A DNA stretch of 11,744 nucleotides from an uncultured Eubacteriales bacterium (GCA_934489735.1 CAKSSR010000043.1:1-11744); one strand, 5' to 3'; shown: positions 1 through 6,232, numbered from the stretch's first letter. Numbers and translations are program-made. Notes: generated by a model from the letters alone, not told the origin.

Positions 1-150
1 CTCTAGTTCTGTATTTTCGTTATTGCTTTGCTCCGAGATCATAATTTTATACCTATTACAATCATTATCCAGTAAAAAATATTTAATTGTCGTTTCGTTT
101 TGCCAACTTCGTATTTTATTTAAATTTCTTTCTATAATCAAAGTCTTCAT
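1..150 (-). CDS. DUF6514-like small protein, module 4 of the left cluster (partial)
   Basis: The first 50 residues of a gene that runs off the left edge. It starts at ATG (150-148), 8 bases after the stop of the upstream three-module gene, with an AGGGAG ribosome binding site lying in the last codons of that gene. It begins MKTLIIERNLNKIRSWQNE and continues with IKYFLLDND and YKIMISEQ, which lines up closely with modules 2 and 3 of the upstream gene and with the 87-residue gene at 2106. It is therefore a 'B-type' copy of the same module, here still a separate gene. It is probably co-transcribed with and translationally coupled to the upstream gene. Function unknown. A complete copy should be about 87-95 residues; the end cannot be seen. 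Confidence 0.8.
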   Translation of the reverse strand, partial: MKTLIIERNLNKIRSWQNETTIKYFLLDNDCNRYKIMISEQSNNENTELE

Positions 151-158
151 TTTATATT

Positions 159-992
159 CTATTTCTCCCTTTTTCTTAATAAATCTTCTATAACTTCGTT
201 TGATTGTTCTAACGATATTGAATTTTCGTATAAGAATTCAATTAAATTCAAAGCTTTTTCTTTATCGTCAAATAACTTGTTAATTTCTATTTCTGTACAT
301 TTGCCGTCAGTTTGCTCTAAAATTATAATTTTATATTTATCATAATTATCTTTAGATAAAAAGTATTTAATTATCGCTCCCTCTTGCCAATTTCTAATTT
401 TACTCAGTTTTCTCTCTGCTATTAAAGTTCTCACTTTATTTTTATCTCCTTTGTCTTTTAATAAATCTTCTATAACTTCATTTGATTGCTCTAATGATAT
501 CGAATTTTCATACAAGAACTCAATTAAATCTAAAGCTGTCTCTTTATCGTCAAATAGCTTATTAATTTCTATTTCTGTATATTTACCGTCAGTGATCTCT
601 GAAATTATGGTTTTATATTTATCATAACTATCTTTCGATAAAAAGTATTTAATTATCGTTTCCTCTTGCCAATTTCTAATTTTACTTAATTTTCTTTCTG
701 TTACTAAAGTACTCACTTTATTTTTATCTCCTTTGTCTTTTAATAAATCTTCTACAACTTCGTTTGACTGTTCTAATGGTATCGAATTCTCATATAAAAA
801 CTCAATTAAATTTAAAGCTATTTCTTTGTCATTAAACAATCTATCAATCTTTATTTCATTATTATCGTTTTGATCCACAATTACAATTGTATGACTAGTT
901 TCATCATTTGAAGATAAGAAATATTTAATTAATTTTTCATTTTGCAGTCCTCCTATTCTGTTAAATCTTTTTTCTCTGATTAATTTCTTCAA
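159..992 (-). CDS. Three-module fused DUF6514-like protein
   Basis: A 277-residue protein made of three tandem copies of one ~92-residue module (residues 1-92, 93-186, 187-277). Each copy has a basic start (K-I/L...R), a hydrophobic strand IIKYFLS, an acidic segment, then a helix ALDLIEFLYENS and the tail SLEQSNEVIEDLL. Modules 2 and 3 are nearly identical; module 1 is of a different subtype and matches the gene at 1831. Length and pattern of one module (two strands, then a helix ending in a conserved 'ENS..L..V.EDLL') resemble the small clostridial DUF6514 proteins; this is recognition by eye, not a search. No signal peptide or membrane segment, so probably cytoplasmic. The start is TTG (992-990), chosen because GGAGGT (1008-1003) lies 10 bases upstream and the same arrangement occurs in the plus-strand paralog. 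Very lysine- and asparagine-rich, like the surrounding AT-rich DNA. Function unknown. Confidence 0.85.
   Translation of the reverse strand: MKKLIREKRFNRIGGLQNEKLIKYFLSSNDETSHTIVIVDQNDNNEIKIDRLFNDKEIALNLIEFLYENSIPLEQSNEVVEDLLKDKGDKNKVSTLVTERKLSKIRNWQEETIIKYFLSKDSYDKYKTIISEITDGKYTEIEINKLFDDKETALDLIEFLYENSISLEQSNEVIEDLLKDKGDKNKVRTLIAERKLSKIRNWQEGAIIKYFLSKDNYDKYKIIILEQTDGKCTEIEINKLFDDKEKALNLIEFLYENSISLEQSNEVIEDLLRKREK
432..449 (-). promoter_or_regulatory. Internal ribosome binding site and GTG at the module 2/3 junction
   Basis: The same arrangement as at the first junction: GGAGAT (449-444), 9 bases, then in-frame GTG (434-432, Val187), the first residue of module 3. Initiation here would give a single-module product of 91 residues, close to the size of the unfused paralogs. 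Confidence 0.5.
714..731 (-). promoter_or_regulatory. Internal ribosome binding site and GTG at the module 1/2 junction
   Basis: Inside the three-module gene, on its own strand, GGAGAT (731-726) is followed after 9 bases by an in-frame GTG (716-714, Val93). This Val is exactly the first residue of module 2, where the free-standing paralogs have their start codon. It looks like the retained start of a formerly separate gene and could give a shorter two-module product of 185 residues. Confidence 0.5.
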
Positions 993-1000
993 TTTAATAT

Positions 1001-1160
1001 ATACCTCCGATTTTTATTATTATTATATATTTTTTCTAAATGCTTTTTAACATTATAACCCTTTCGTGTTCTACTCTCAAGTAATATTTTGGATTTTCCA
1101 TCATTTTCTACCAAGTGTATAAATCTAACACTATTATTTAAATATAATTATTCATGTTAC
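1001..1160 (-). repeat. Left arm of inverted promoter/leader duplication
   Basis: Read on the minus strand, this stretch matches 1640-1830 read on the plus strand. Shared blocks in order are ATAATTATATTTAAAT, TTGGTAGAAAATGAT (1114-1100), the -35/-10 pair, TATAATGTTAAAAAGC just after it, and the GGAGGT leader ending in ATTAAATTG. Weaker similarity may continue outward to about 1200. Together with the homologous genes, the arm marks an inverted duplication of a whole promoter-plus-gene cassette. Confidence 0.75.
1052..1080 (-). promoter_or_regulatory. Sigma-A-type promoter of the left cluster
   Basis: On the minus strand, TTGAGA (1080-1075) and TATAAT (1057-1052) are separated by 17 bases. Transcription would start near 1045, giving a leader of about 50 bases before the TTG start at 992. 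The same elements with the same spacing occur in the homologous inverted position before the right cluster, which supports function. Confidence 0.75.
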
Positions 1161-1639
1161 GTCTATTGCAAGTTCCTAGTCAAAATAATATTGATAAACA
1201 TGTAAGGTCCCCAAATGAAGATATCTTTAACTTTGTATTCAGAAGTATGTTACCCAAATATTTTGTTAATTTATTCCTTATTACATATTTGGTTTAATAT
1301 TGTCATTGTATTATTTTTTATTCTCATATTTTCACCCTGGCTAATCTTTAAAGACTAAAATAGTCAAGGCAGGCCTGTAAAAATTATAATTAGTTAGAAA
1401 ATTAAATAGGTGTAACCTGTGGATGATTGAGAATAGAAATTTTGAATTTAAATAAAATAAGTAAAATATAACATAAATCAAGATAATTACTTATTTTTAC
1501 TCAATATTTTGCATTTGTTTGCACTGTGCAATGGTAAAAGTGTCTGTATTGGCTTCATATGAATTGTTTTGCGAATGGCTTTTGTATATTTAGATGTATT
1601 ATTTACCCACATTATTTGGCCTAAAAACTTACATTAAAT
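1161..1639. other. Intergenic centre between divergent clusters, no gene seen
   Basis: No open frame with a plausible ribosome binding site was seen on either strand. The stretch is strongly A/T-rich. Small structures present are a GACTA/TAGTC hairpin (about 1352-1364), the palindrome CAGGCCTG (about 1370-1377), and TTGCAC-T-GTGCAA (1519-1531), a perfect 6+1+6 inverted repeat. The last could be a regulator site but has no independent support. Confidence 0.5.
1519..1531. promoter_or_regulatory. Perfect 13-bp inverted repeat (candidate operator)
   Basis: TTGCAC and GTGCAA flank a central T, and a TTGCAT half-site-like sequence lies about 10 bases to the left. It sits about 190 bases upstream of the right-cluster promoter. 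It is not in the conserved inverted arms, so it would not be shared by both clusters. Weak call. Confidence 0.2.
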
Positions 1640-1830
1640 ATAAGATTAATAATTATATTTAAATGGAAGCGTTGTATTTATGCATTTGGTAGAAAATGAT
1701 AAAAAGTCCCAAAAATTACTTAAGAATAAAACAGGAAGGGTTTATAATGTTAAAAAGCGTTTAAAAGACAGAATTAAAACACAATAATGACGCTGCATTA
1801 CAATAATACAAATTGGAGGTACATATTAAA
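1640..1830 (+). repeat. Right arm of inverted promoter/leader duplication
   Basis: Plus-strand counterpart of the left arm at 1001-1160. It carries ATAATTATATTTAAAT (about 1649-1664), TTGGTAGAAAATGAT (1686-1700), the promoter, and GGAGGT (1815-1820) followed 10 bases later by TTG. Its untranslated leader is longer than the left one by roughly 20-25 bases between the promoter and the ribosome binding site. Confidence 0.75.
1720..1748 (+). promoter_or_regulatory. Sigma-A-type promoter of the right cluster
   Basis: TTAAGA (1720-1725) and TATAAT (1743-1748) with a 17-base spacer; transcription would start near 1755, leaving a leader of about 75 bases before the TTG at 1831. It is homologous to the left-cluster promoter, but its -35 hexamer has one base less like consensus (TTAAGA against TTGAGA). 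Confidence 0.75.
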
Positions 1831-2106
1831 TTGAAACATTTGATTAAGAAAAAGAAATTTAGTAGAATAGGAGGACTGAAAAATGAAAAAATAATTAAAT
1901 ATTTCTTATCTTCACATGATGAAACTAATTATGCAATTATAATTATGGATCAAAATGATAATAATGAAACAAAGATTGATAAATTATTTAGTAACAAAGA
2001 AATAGCTTTAAGTTTAATTGAGTTTTTATATGAGAATTCTATACCATTAGAGCAATCAAGCAAAGTTATAGAGGATTTATTAAAGAATGAGGAGAATAAA
2101 ATATAA
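1831..2106 (+). CDS. DUF6514-like small protein, A-type single module
   Basis: A 91-residue protein that is a close paralog of module 1 of the fused minus-strand protein: both share RIGGL, NEK.IKYFLSS, DQNDNNE and IEFLYENSIPLEQS. The start is TTG at 1831, because GGAGGT (1815-1820) sits 10 bases before it and the paralog starts the same way; a longer reading from 1813 would place the start codon on top of the ribosome binding site. Predicted cytoplasmic, basic N-terminus, acidic middle, C-terminal helix. The stop overlaps the start of the next gene by one base (TAATG). The unit probably ends at the terminator at 2462. Assignment to a DUF6514-like fold is by pattern only; the role is unknown. 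Confidence 0.8.
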   Translation: MKHLIKKKKFSRIGGLKNEKIIKYFLSSHDETNYAIIIMDQNDNNETKIDKLFSNKEIALSLIEFLYENSIPLEQSSKVIEDLLKNEENKI

Positions 2107-2369
2107 TGAAAAATTTAGTTGCAGAAAGAAAATTAAGTAAACTAAGAAATTGGCAAGAGGAAATGATAATTAAATACTTTTTATTAAAAAATGATTACGA
2201 CAAATATAAAATTTTAATTTCAGAGCAAATCAATAATGAAAATAAAGAGCTAGAAATTAATAAGCTATTTGATGATAAACAGACAGCTTTAGATTTAATT
2301 ACATTGTTATGCGAAAATTCAGTACCACTCGAGCAGTCAAATGAAGTTATACATAACTTTATAAAATAA
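2106..2369 (+). CDS. DUF6514-like small protein, B-type single module
   Basis: An 87-residue protein that starts MKNLVAERKLSKLRNWQEE and matches modules 2 and 3 of the fused minus-strand protein and the partial gene at 1-150. It keeps the pattern IIKYFL, YDKYKI, EINKLFDDK and ALDLI, but the helix reads TLLCENSVPLEQSNEVI and the C-terminus is shorter. The ATG overlaps the upstream stop (TAATG), and GAGGAG (2089-2094) lies 11 bases upstream inside the previous gene, so translational coupling is likely. Here the A- and B-type modules are encoded by two genes offset by one frame, whereas the left cluster has them joined in frame at the same junction. The two products may act together (inference). 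Confidence 0.8.
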   Translation: MKNLVAERKLSKLRNWQEEMIIKYFLLKNDYDKYKILISEQINNENKELEINKLFDDKQTALDLITLLCENSVPLEQSNEVIHNFIK

Positions 2370-2461
2370 ATAAGAATGGATAAAAAATCCCATAACTGTT
2401 AGTGAACTGATTTCGTTTTCATATGGTTTTATATGTCTGTATTCCCTTGGCATAACTTTTT

Positions 2462-2503
2462 ACCCCCTTGATATATATCCTACATCAAGAGGGGTTTCTT
2501 TTC
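2462..2503 (+). terminator. Rho-independent terminator of the right cluster
   Basis: ACCCC-CTTGAT (2462-2472) pairs with ATCAAG-A-GGGGT (2484-2495), leaving a single bulged A and an ~11-base loop, and is followed by TTCTTTTC. It lies about 90 bases after the last stop of the right cluster. Confidence 0.85.
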
Positions 2504-2811
2504 AATTGTCCTTTTTTTACGGACTTGTTCAGATGTATGGGTAGGGATGTAGTCTTTAATGATTGTATAATAAAAATGAAGAATATGATAAACAGACAAA
2601 TGAGATTGATAGAGAAACGATATGATAAAGTTAAAGAAAAGGTTAGAATCTGGAGAAAAATCCTATAAATAAGAGGGGAAATGGTAAGATGATGTGATGA
2701 AATTATTCATGTTTATATCGATGCAGAGGAAAAACCAATATAGAACAGATGAGAGATTGAATAAATAATTATCATAGGGTTAGTTTAATTATGAAAAATA
2801 CACAAAATTGC
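2504..2811. other. Intergenic, degenerate sequence without a supported gene
   Basis: Short open stretches occur, for example residues ending VKEKVRIWRKIL before the stop near 2668, and a second scrap DEIIHVYIDAEEKPI near 2695-2742. None has a suitable ribosome binding site and start. They look like decayed coding DNA of a mobile or accessory gene, but the family cannot be named. Confidence 0.4.
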
Positions 2812-2841
2812 TTGATGTAAAGTGCAAATATATGTTATAAT
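2812..2841 (+). promoter_or_regulatory. Extended -10 promoter of the 169-residue gene
   Basis: TTGATG (2812-2817), 18 bases, then TATAAT (2836-2841) preceded by TG one base earlier (TGTTATAAT), an extended -10. Transcription would start near 2848, with a short leader to the ATG at 2882. Confidence 0.7.
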
Positions 2842-2881
2842 AATTAAGAAAATACTTTATTTTTTAAAAGGGGTGGTTAAA

Positions 2882-3391
2882 ATGAATATGGAAATTGTAA
2901 TGTGCAAAGAGGATTTTGAGGGAAGGATTGGAATTTTGTATTATGAATCGTTGCTTTCAACTGTACAATATATGAATGCAAATCATCCTATTTATAATTT
3001 TAGAAAGGGAGCTTGCTATTGTAAATTGTTTTCATATCTGTTGCCTATAGACGGGGATATAGATATCAAAGAAGGCGAAGAAGAAAAGACAATAAAATAC
3101 GATGGATTTCCGATATTGGATGAAAATGGTGATATGGATATAGAGGCGGCTAAAAAGGCATGTGAAAAATATGACTGGAAGAGAGTTAAAGGAAGAGGTC
3201 TGACTTTGTATGAAAGGGATATACCATTAGTCGATTTTGTAAATAGTGACAAGATACAATATTGCGATATGTTTTATACAACAGATAGTTTAGAAAGGTA
3301 TCGTGGAGTACCAGGGAGTTGGATTACGCTTGATCTTAATAAGCCTTATAGGATAGAAATAGATGAAAGTAAATTTGAAGTAATAAAGTAA
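2882..3391 (+). CDS. Hypothetical 169-residue cytoplasmic protein
   Basis: Family not recognised. The ATG at 2882 is chosen because AGGGGTGG (2869-2876) lies 5 bases upstream; a longer reading from 2822 would add a hydrophobic stretch that overlaps the promoter. The product starts MNMEIVMCKEDFEGRIG, has no signal peptide or membrane segment, and is acidic in the middle (DGDIDIKEGEEEKT, residues 57-70). It contains four aromatic-rich patches, including LYYESLLSTVQYMN and CDMFYTT, and the end reads PYRIEIDESKFEVIK. A DENGDMD stretch (80-86) is not a proper EF-hand loop. It has its own promoter and stands alone between a terminator upstream and a transposase remnant downstream, as an accessory or imported gene would. 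The compact globular look could fit an immunity-type or SMI1-like protein, but no diagnostic motif supports that. Confidence 0.7.
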   Translation: MNMEIVMCKEDFEGRIGILYYESLLSTVQYMNANHPIYNFRKGACYCKLFSYLLPIDGDIDIKEGEEEKTIKYDGFPILDENGDMDIEAAKKACEKYDWKRVKGRGLTLYERDIPLVDFVNSDKIQYCDMFYTTDSLERYRGVPGSWITLDLNKPYRIEIDESKFEVIK

Positions 3392-3458
3392 ATGTAGAAC
3401 TGAAGAGACAGGTCAGTATGTTATAAAAAGGCTACAGACTTGCCCGGTGGATAGGTAG

Positions 3459-3575
3459 GAATGTGCATTAGATATAGCAGAAAGATTGAGAGAAATGGTC
3501 ATGCCAGAGGATAAAATAGCTGAAATTGTTGAAATAGACAAAGAAGCATTAGATAAAGCTACAAATGATAAGTAG
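3459..3575 (+). pseudogene. C-terminal remnant of an Rpn-family PD-(D/E)XK nuclease/transposase
   Basis: The frame ending at TAG (3573-3575) reads ALDIAERLREMVMPEDKIAE followed by IVEIDKEALDKATNDK. This matches the usual tail of Rpn/YhgA-type recombination-promoting nucleases ('..IAK.L...GM....IAEI..LS.EEI..'). An in-frame TAG at 3456 cuts it off from anything upstream, and the catalytic N-terminal two thirds are absent. A terminator follows at once, as after intact members. It is best read as the decayed end of a lost element. The family call rests on about 35 residues. Confidence 0.6.
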
Positions 3576-3583
3576 TATAGAAG

Positions 3584-3620
3584 AGCATCAGGACTTAATT
3601 AGGTCTTGATGCTTTAACTT
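3584..3620 (+). terminator. Terminator hairpin after the Rpn remnant
   Basis: AGCATCAGGAC (3584-3594) pairs with GTCTTGATGCT (3603-3613), an 11-pair stem with one G-U pair and an 8-base loop. It is followed by the modest T-rich run TTAACTT. It probably served the lost nuclease gene and may now end transcripts from the 2882 gene. Confidence 0.7.
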
Positions 3621-3857
3621 TATGCAAACGAAGAGAGGGCGGCAAAAGGGGGATTAGAGGCTAAATGAGGGAAAGATCATGCAATAAGGATGAAATTGAA
3701 AGGATATAGTTACTTACCGGTAGAGTTTTTATAATCTTTTAACATGGAGCGCACTTTGAAGTGATATGATAAAGTGACGAGAGACAAGGAAAAGATTAGA
3801 AAATGATGAGAATATTCACGCTTGCATTGGCGCAGGGGGAATAATTAGGTTATCCTC
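3621..3857. other. Intergenic, no gene seen; CACTT inverted half-sites
   Basis: No supported coding frame. Two small symmetric elements are visible: TACCGGTA (3715-3722), and CACTT-TG-AAGTG (3752-3763) with another AAAGTG at 3771-3776. A TGATATGAT sequence (3762-3770) resembles an extended -10 but has no -35 at a suitable distance. These may be regulatory sites upstream of the lipoprotein gene; weak evidence. Confidence 0.3.
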
Positions 3858-3887
3858 TTGTTAAAGTAGTGGTGGTAATGGTATAAT
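3858..3887 (+). promoter_or_regulatory. Extended -10 promoter of the lipoprotein gene
   Basis: TTGTTA (3858-3863), 18 bases, then TATAAT (3882-3887) preceded by TGG (TGGTATAAT), an extended -10. The predicted start of transcription near 3894 leaves a leader of about 38 bases before the GTG at 3932. Confidence 0.7.
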
Positions 3888-3931
3888 AAAAGAAGTATCG
3901 AGAGATTTCTAAGTGAGATGGAAGTGAAATT

Positions 3932-5305
3932 GTGCAAAGAAAGATTAATTTTATTTATAGCAACTTTACAATTGTTATAACGATATTTATGTCGATGATA
4001 TTATTTTCAGGATGTTCTATAACTTTATTTGATTCAGAGGACATACTTGCTATACCGAAGCCAACGGGTTATTGTGCTGAGATTCAAACAATATTAAATA
4101 ATATTTATGGAGACGATGTAAGTTTAGTTTATCCGAACAGAGGTGATTACTGTTCTGCTGTGACCATGATGGACTTAAATGGGACAGGAACGAGTCAAGC
4201 GGTGGTATTATATGAAGAAGGAAGACCGAGGAAGCTACACATGATGTTAGTGGACAACAAGAACGGGAGTTGGGTAAAGATAAATGATTTTGTCAGTGAA
4301 GCGACGGAAGTAGACAAGATATGTTTTGAAGACTTAGACAATGACGGGGTGAAAGAGGTCATAATAAGTTACAAAACTGCAGGAAGTTTATTTAATAAAG
4401 TAGGAGTATACGTATTCAAAGACAACGAATATAAAGAAATTTTACTTAGAGAGAGGTGTTCTGATTTTGTAGTTGGTGACTTTGACAATGACAAGCAAAG
4501 AGAATTATTATTATTATCGATAAAATCAGGGACTTCTATAGCATCTGGCAAGCTGATAAAGATAAATGAGAATGAACTAATAGACAATTTGATAGGGGTA
4601 GTTCAACTAGACTCAAGGGTGACAGGGTATTCGCAGGTACTAGTTGGGAGGATAAATGAATATCAATATGGAGTAGTTATTGATGGGAACATAGGGCCTG
4701 ACAGGATGCTTACAGAAATTATATACTGGGATGAATATAACAAGAAATTAATGTCTCCCCTATACAATTTAAAGGCAGACATTGAGAATTTTTCAATTCG
4801 TGACAACAATACGATGTCGAAAGACATAAACAATGATGGAATAATAGAGATACCATCAGTATTGCCATCGCCAGGATATTGGGACAGCAAGTCAGGACTG
4901 CTTTGTTTTTACACAGCTTGGAATGTTTTCGATACTATAAGTAATTCTTATGACTCTGTTGAGAATATGTTTATAAATTATATAGACGGTTATTACTTTA
5001 AGATTCCTGACATATGGATTGGTTGCGTCACTGCGAAGATAGAAGCGATGACAAAGACATTGACGTTCAGCAGATGGGTAAAGACAGGCTTTGGGACGAA
5101 AGCATCAGGGGAAGCGATTTTAAAAATTCAAGTATTTTCAGCATCTGACTGGGAGGTATTACCGAACAAGAACGATTTTGTTGTACTAGAGGTTAATAAA
5201 GACAACGTTTACGTAGCAAATTTAACGATGACAGAAGGGAAATATGCGCTTGATAGAGTAGATGTCAAAAACAGGTTTAAACTTGTCAACTATCATATAC
5301 CGTAA
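3932..5305 (+). CDS. Lipoprotein with FG-GAP/VCBS-like repeats
   Basis: A 457-residue exported lipoprotein. The N-terminus has a basic start, a hydrophobic core (about residues 11-25) and a lipobox-like LFSGC with the lipidated Cys at 28, so it should be anchored on the outer face of the membrane. Four aspartate-rich loops resemble the calcium-binding loops of FG-GAP/VCBS propeller repeats: DLNGTGTSQA (81-90), DLDNDGVKE (134-142), DFDNDKQRE (183-191) and DINNDGIIE (298-306), each followed by a hydrophobic strand. The C-terminal ~110 residues have no recognised domain. The GTG start is chosen as the only one giving a full signal peptide; GGAAGTG (3920-3926) is a modest ribosome binding site. 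It has its own promoter and lies upstream of a two-component pair on the same strand with a 210-base gap and no clear terminator. An accessory sensing or envelope role is inferred from context. Confidence 0.8.
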   Translation: MQRKINFIYSNFTIVITIFMSMILFSGCSITLFDSEDILAIPKPTGYCAEIQTILNNIYGDDVSLVYPNRGDYCSAVTMMDLNGTGTSQAVVLYEEGRPRKLHMMLVDNKNGSWVKINDFVSEATEVDKICFEDLDNDGVKEVIISYKTAGSLFNKVGVYVFKDNEYKEILLRERCSDFVVGDFDNDKQRELLLLSIKSGTSIASGKLIKINENELIDNLIGVVQLDSRVTGYSQVLVGRINEYQYGVVIDGNIGPDRMLTEIIYWDEYNKKLMSPLYNLKADIENFSIRDNNTMSKDINNDGIIEIPSVLPSPGYWDSKSGLLCFYTAWNVFDTISNSYDSVENMFINYIDGYYFKIPDIWIGCVTAKIEAMTKTLTFSRWVKTGFGTKASGEAILKIQVFSASDWEVLPNKNDFVVLEVNKDNVYVANLTMTEGKYALDRVDVKNRFKLVNYHIP

Positions 5306-5515
5306 TGTGTCGAAATTTATCAAATGATTAGAAAACAGAAGGGACATACGAACGATAGATCATAAAAGAGATATCATTGAGAACCTTAAGGTAAGGAAGA
5401 GAATGTAAAATTGGAAGCATTTATTAAGAAAAGGTTTATGTATGTCACAAATTAATAGAAATATTTTATCGAAAGGAGAGCGGTGTCAATAAAATATAGT
5501 GACCCGTAATTAATT
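5306..5515 (+). promoter_or_regulatory. Leader before the response regulator: displaced ribosome binding site and mini-frame
   Basis: No terminator-like hairpin was seen after the lipoprotein gene, so read-through is possible. ACCTTAAGGT (5383-5392) is a perfect 10-base palindrome. The only good Shine-Dalgarno-like sequence, AAAGGAGAG (ending at 5480), is 35 bases before the regulator's ATG. Between them is a possible mini-frame from GTG 5483 to TAA 5509 (8 codons). The regulator may thus be translated by coupling to a leader peptide, or weakly on its own. Confidence 0.35.
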
Positions 5516-6217
5516 ATGAAAAAGGTTTTAGTAACAGAAGATGAGACTACTATAAGGGAATTTGTAGTGATCAATTTAAAAAGAGCAGGTTATGATGTGG
5601 TTGAAGCGGACTGTGGGGAAGTAGCTTTAGAGCAATTTAGAGCATGTCCAGATGAATTTGATATTATACTTTTAGACATATCTATGCCAGGGATAGACGG
5701 ATTTACAGTTTGTAAAGAATTGAGAAAAATGAGTGGAACAATAGGCATCATAATGTTGACAGCGAGGACTCAAGAAATGGACAAGGTAACAGGACTTATG
5801 CTAGGGGCAGACGATTATATAACAAAACCATTCAGTCCATCAGAGTTAGTTGCACGAGTTGATGCATTGTATAGGCGATTGGCACTAGCGCATATGAGAC
5901 AGGAAAACAATTTTAAAGATGAGATTAAATTAGGCGATTTTGTTCTTAACTTAAGGAAGAGAATATTGACAAAAAGAGGGGAACAAATAGAATTGACTCA
6001 AGTAGAATTTCAGATAATGGAATATTTCTTCTCGAATCCAGGCACAGTTTTAAGCCGGACGAATATACTCAGTCATGTGTGGGGCGAGTCATATTTAGGA
6101 GAAGAAAAGATAGTTGATGTTAACATTAGAAGAATAAGAATGAAAATAGAAGACAATCCATCTAATCCACAGAATATTATTACAATATGGGGACTGGGTT
6201 ATAAATTTTGTGAGTGA
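5516..6217 (+). CDS. OmpR/PhoB-family response regulator
   Basis: A 233-residue two-domain regulator of normal length. The receiver domain (about 1-118) has the acidic pocket E8-D9, the phosphorylated Asp54 in ILLDISMPG, Thr82 in MLTAR and Lys104 in ITKPFSPSEL. The C-terminal winged-helix DNA-binding domain (about 135-233) has the family signatures IELTQVEFQIMEYF, the recognition helix region VDVNIRRIRMKIE, and the closing IWGLGYKF. It should be phosphorylated by the kinase encoded 15 bases downstream and then bind DNA as a dimer to control transcription. The ATG start matches where receiver domains begin (KKVLVTEDE), but there is no ribosome binding site within 30 bases. Targets are unknown; neighbours such as the lipoprotein gene are natural candidates. 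Confidence 0.95.
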   Translation: MKKVLVTEDETTIREFVVINLKRAGYDVVEADCGEVALEQFRACPDEFDIILLDISMPGIDGFTVCKELRKMSGTIGIIMLTARTQEMDKVTGLMLGADDYITKPFSPSELVARVDALYRRLALAHMRQENNFKDEIKLGDFVLNLRKRILTKRGEQIELTQVEFQIMEYFFSNPGTVLSRTNILSHVWGESYLGEEKIVDVNIRRIRMKIEDNPSNPQNIITIWGLGYKFCE

Positions 6218-6232
6218 GTAGAGACTAAATAA

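Noticed and set aside
159..992. CRISPR array or simple tandem DNA repeat
   Set aside because: The periodicity of about 280 bases is that of a protein module in frame, with sequence changes at synonymous sites, not short repeats with unique spacers.
1813..1830. Longer N-terminus for the A-type gene
   Set aside because: The codons would overlap the GGAGGT ribosome binding site, and the paralog on the minus strand starts at the TTG matching 1831.
2468..2668. 66-residue open frame starting with TTG inside the terminator
   Set aside because: The start lies in the terminator stem, there is no ribosome binding site, and the sequence has no recognisable family; treated as degenerate DNA.
2822..2881. 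Longer N-terminus for the 169-residue protein
   Set aside because: It overlaps the -10 element and lacks a ribosome binding site; ATG 2882 has one.
3119..3145. EF-hand in the 169-residue protein (DENGDMD)
   Set aside because: The spacing and the glycine position do not fit the EF-hand loop, and the flanking helices are not evident.
5411..5441. Similarity of a short stretch to the start of the DUF6514-like genes (TTG-GAA-GCA-TTT-ATT-AAG-AAA-AG)
   Set aside because: Only about 30 bases of lysine-rich, AT-rich sequence without a ribosome binding site, ending at a stop soon after; likely chance.
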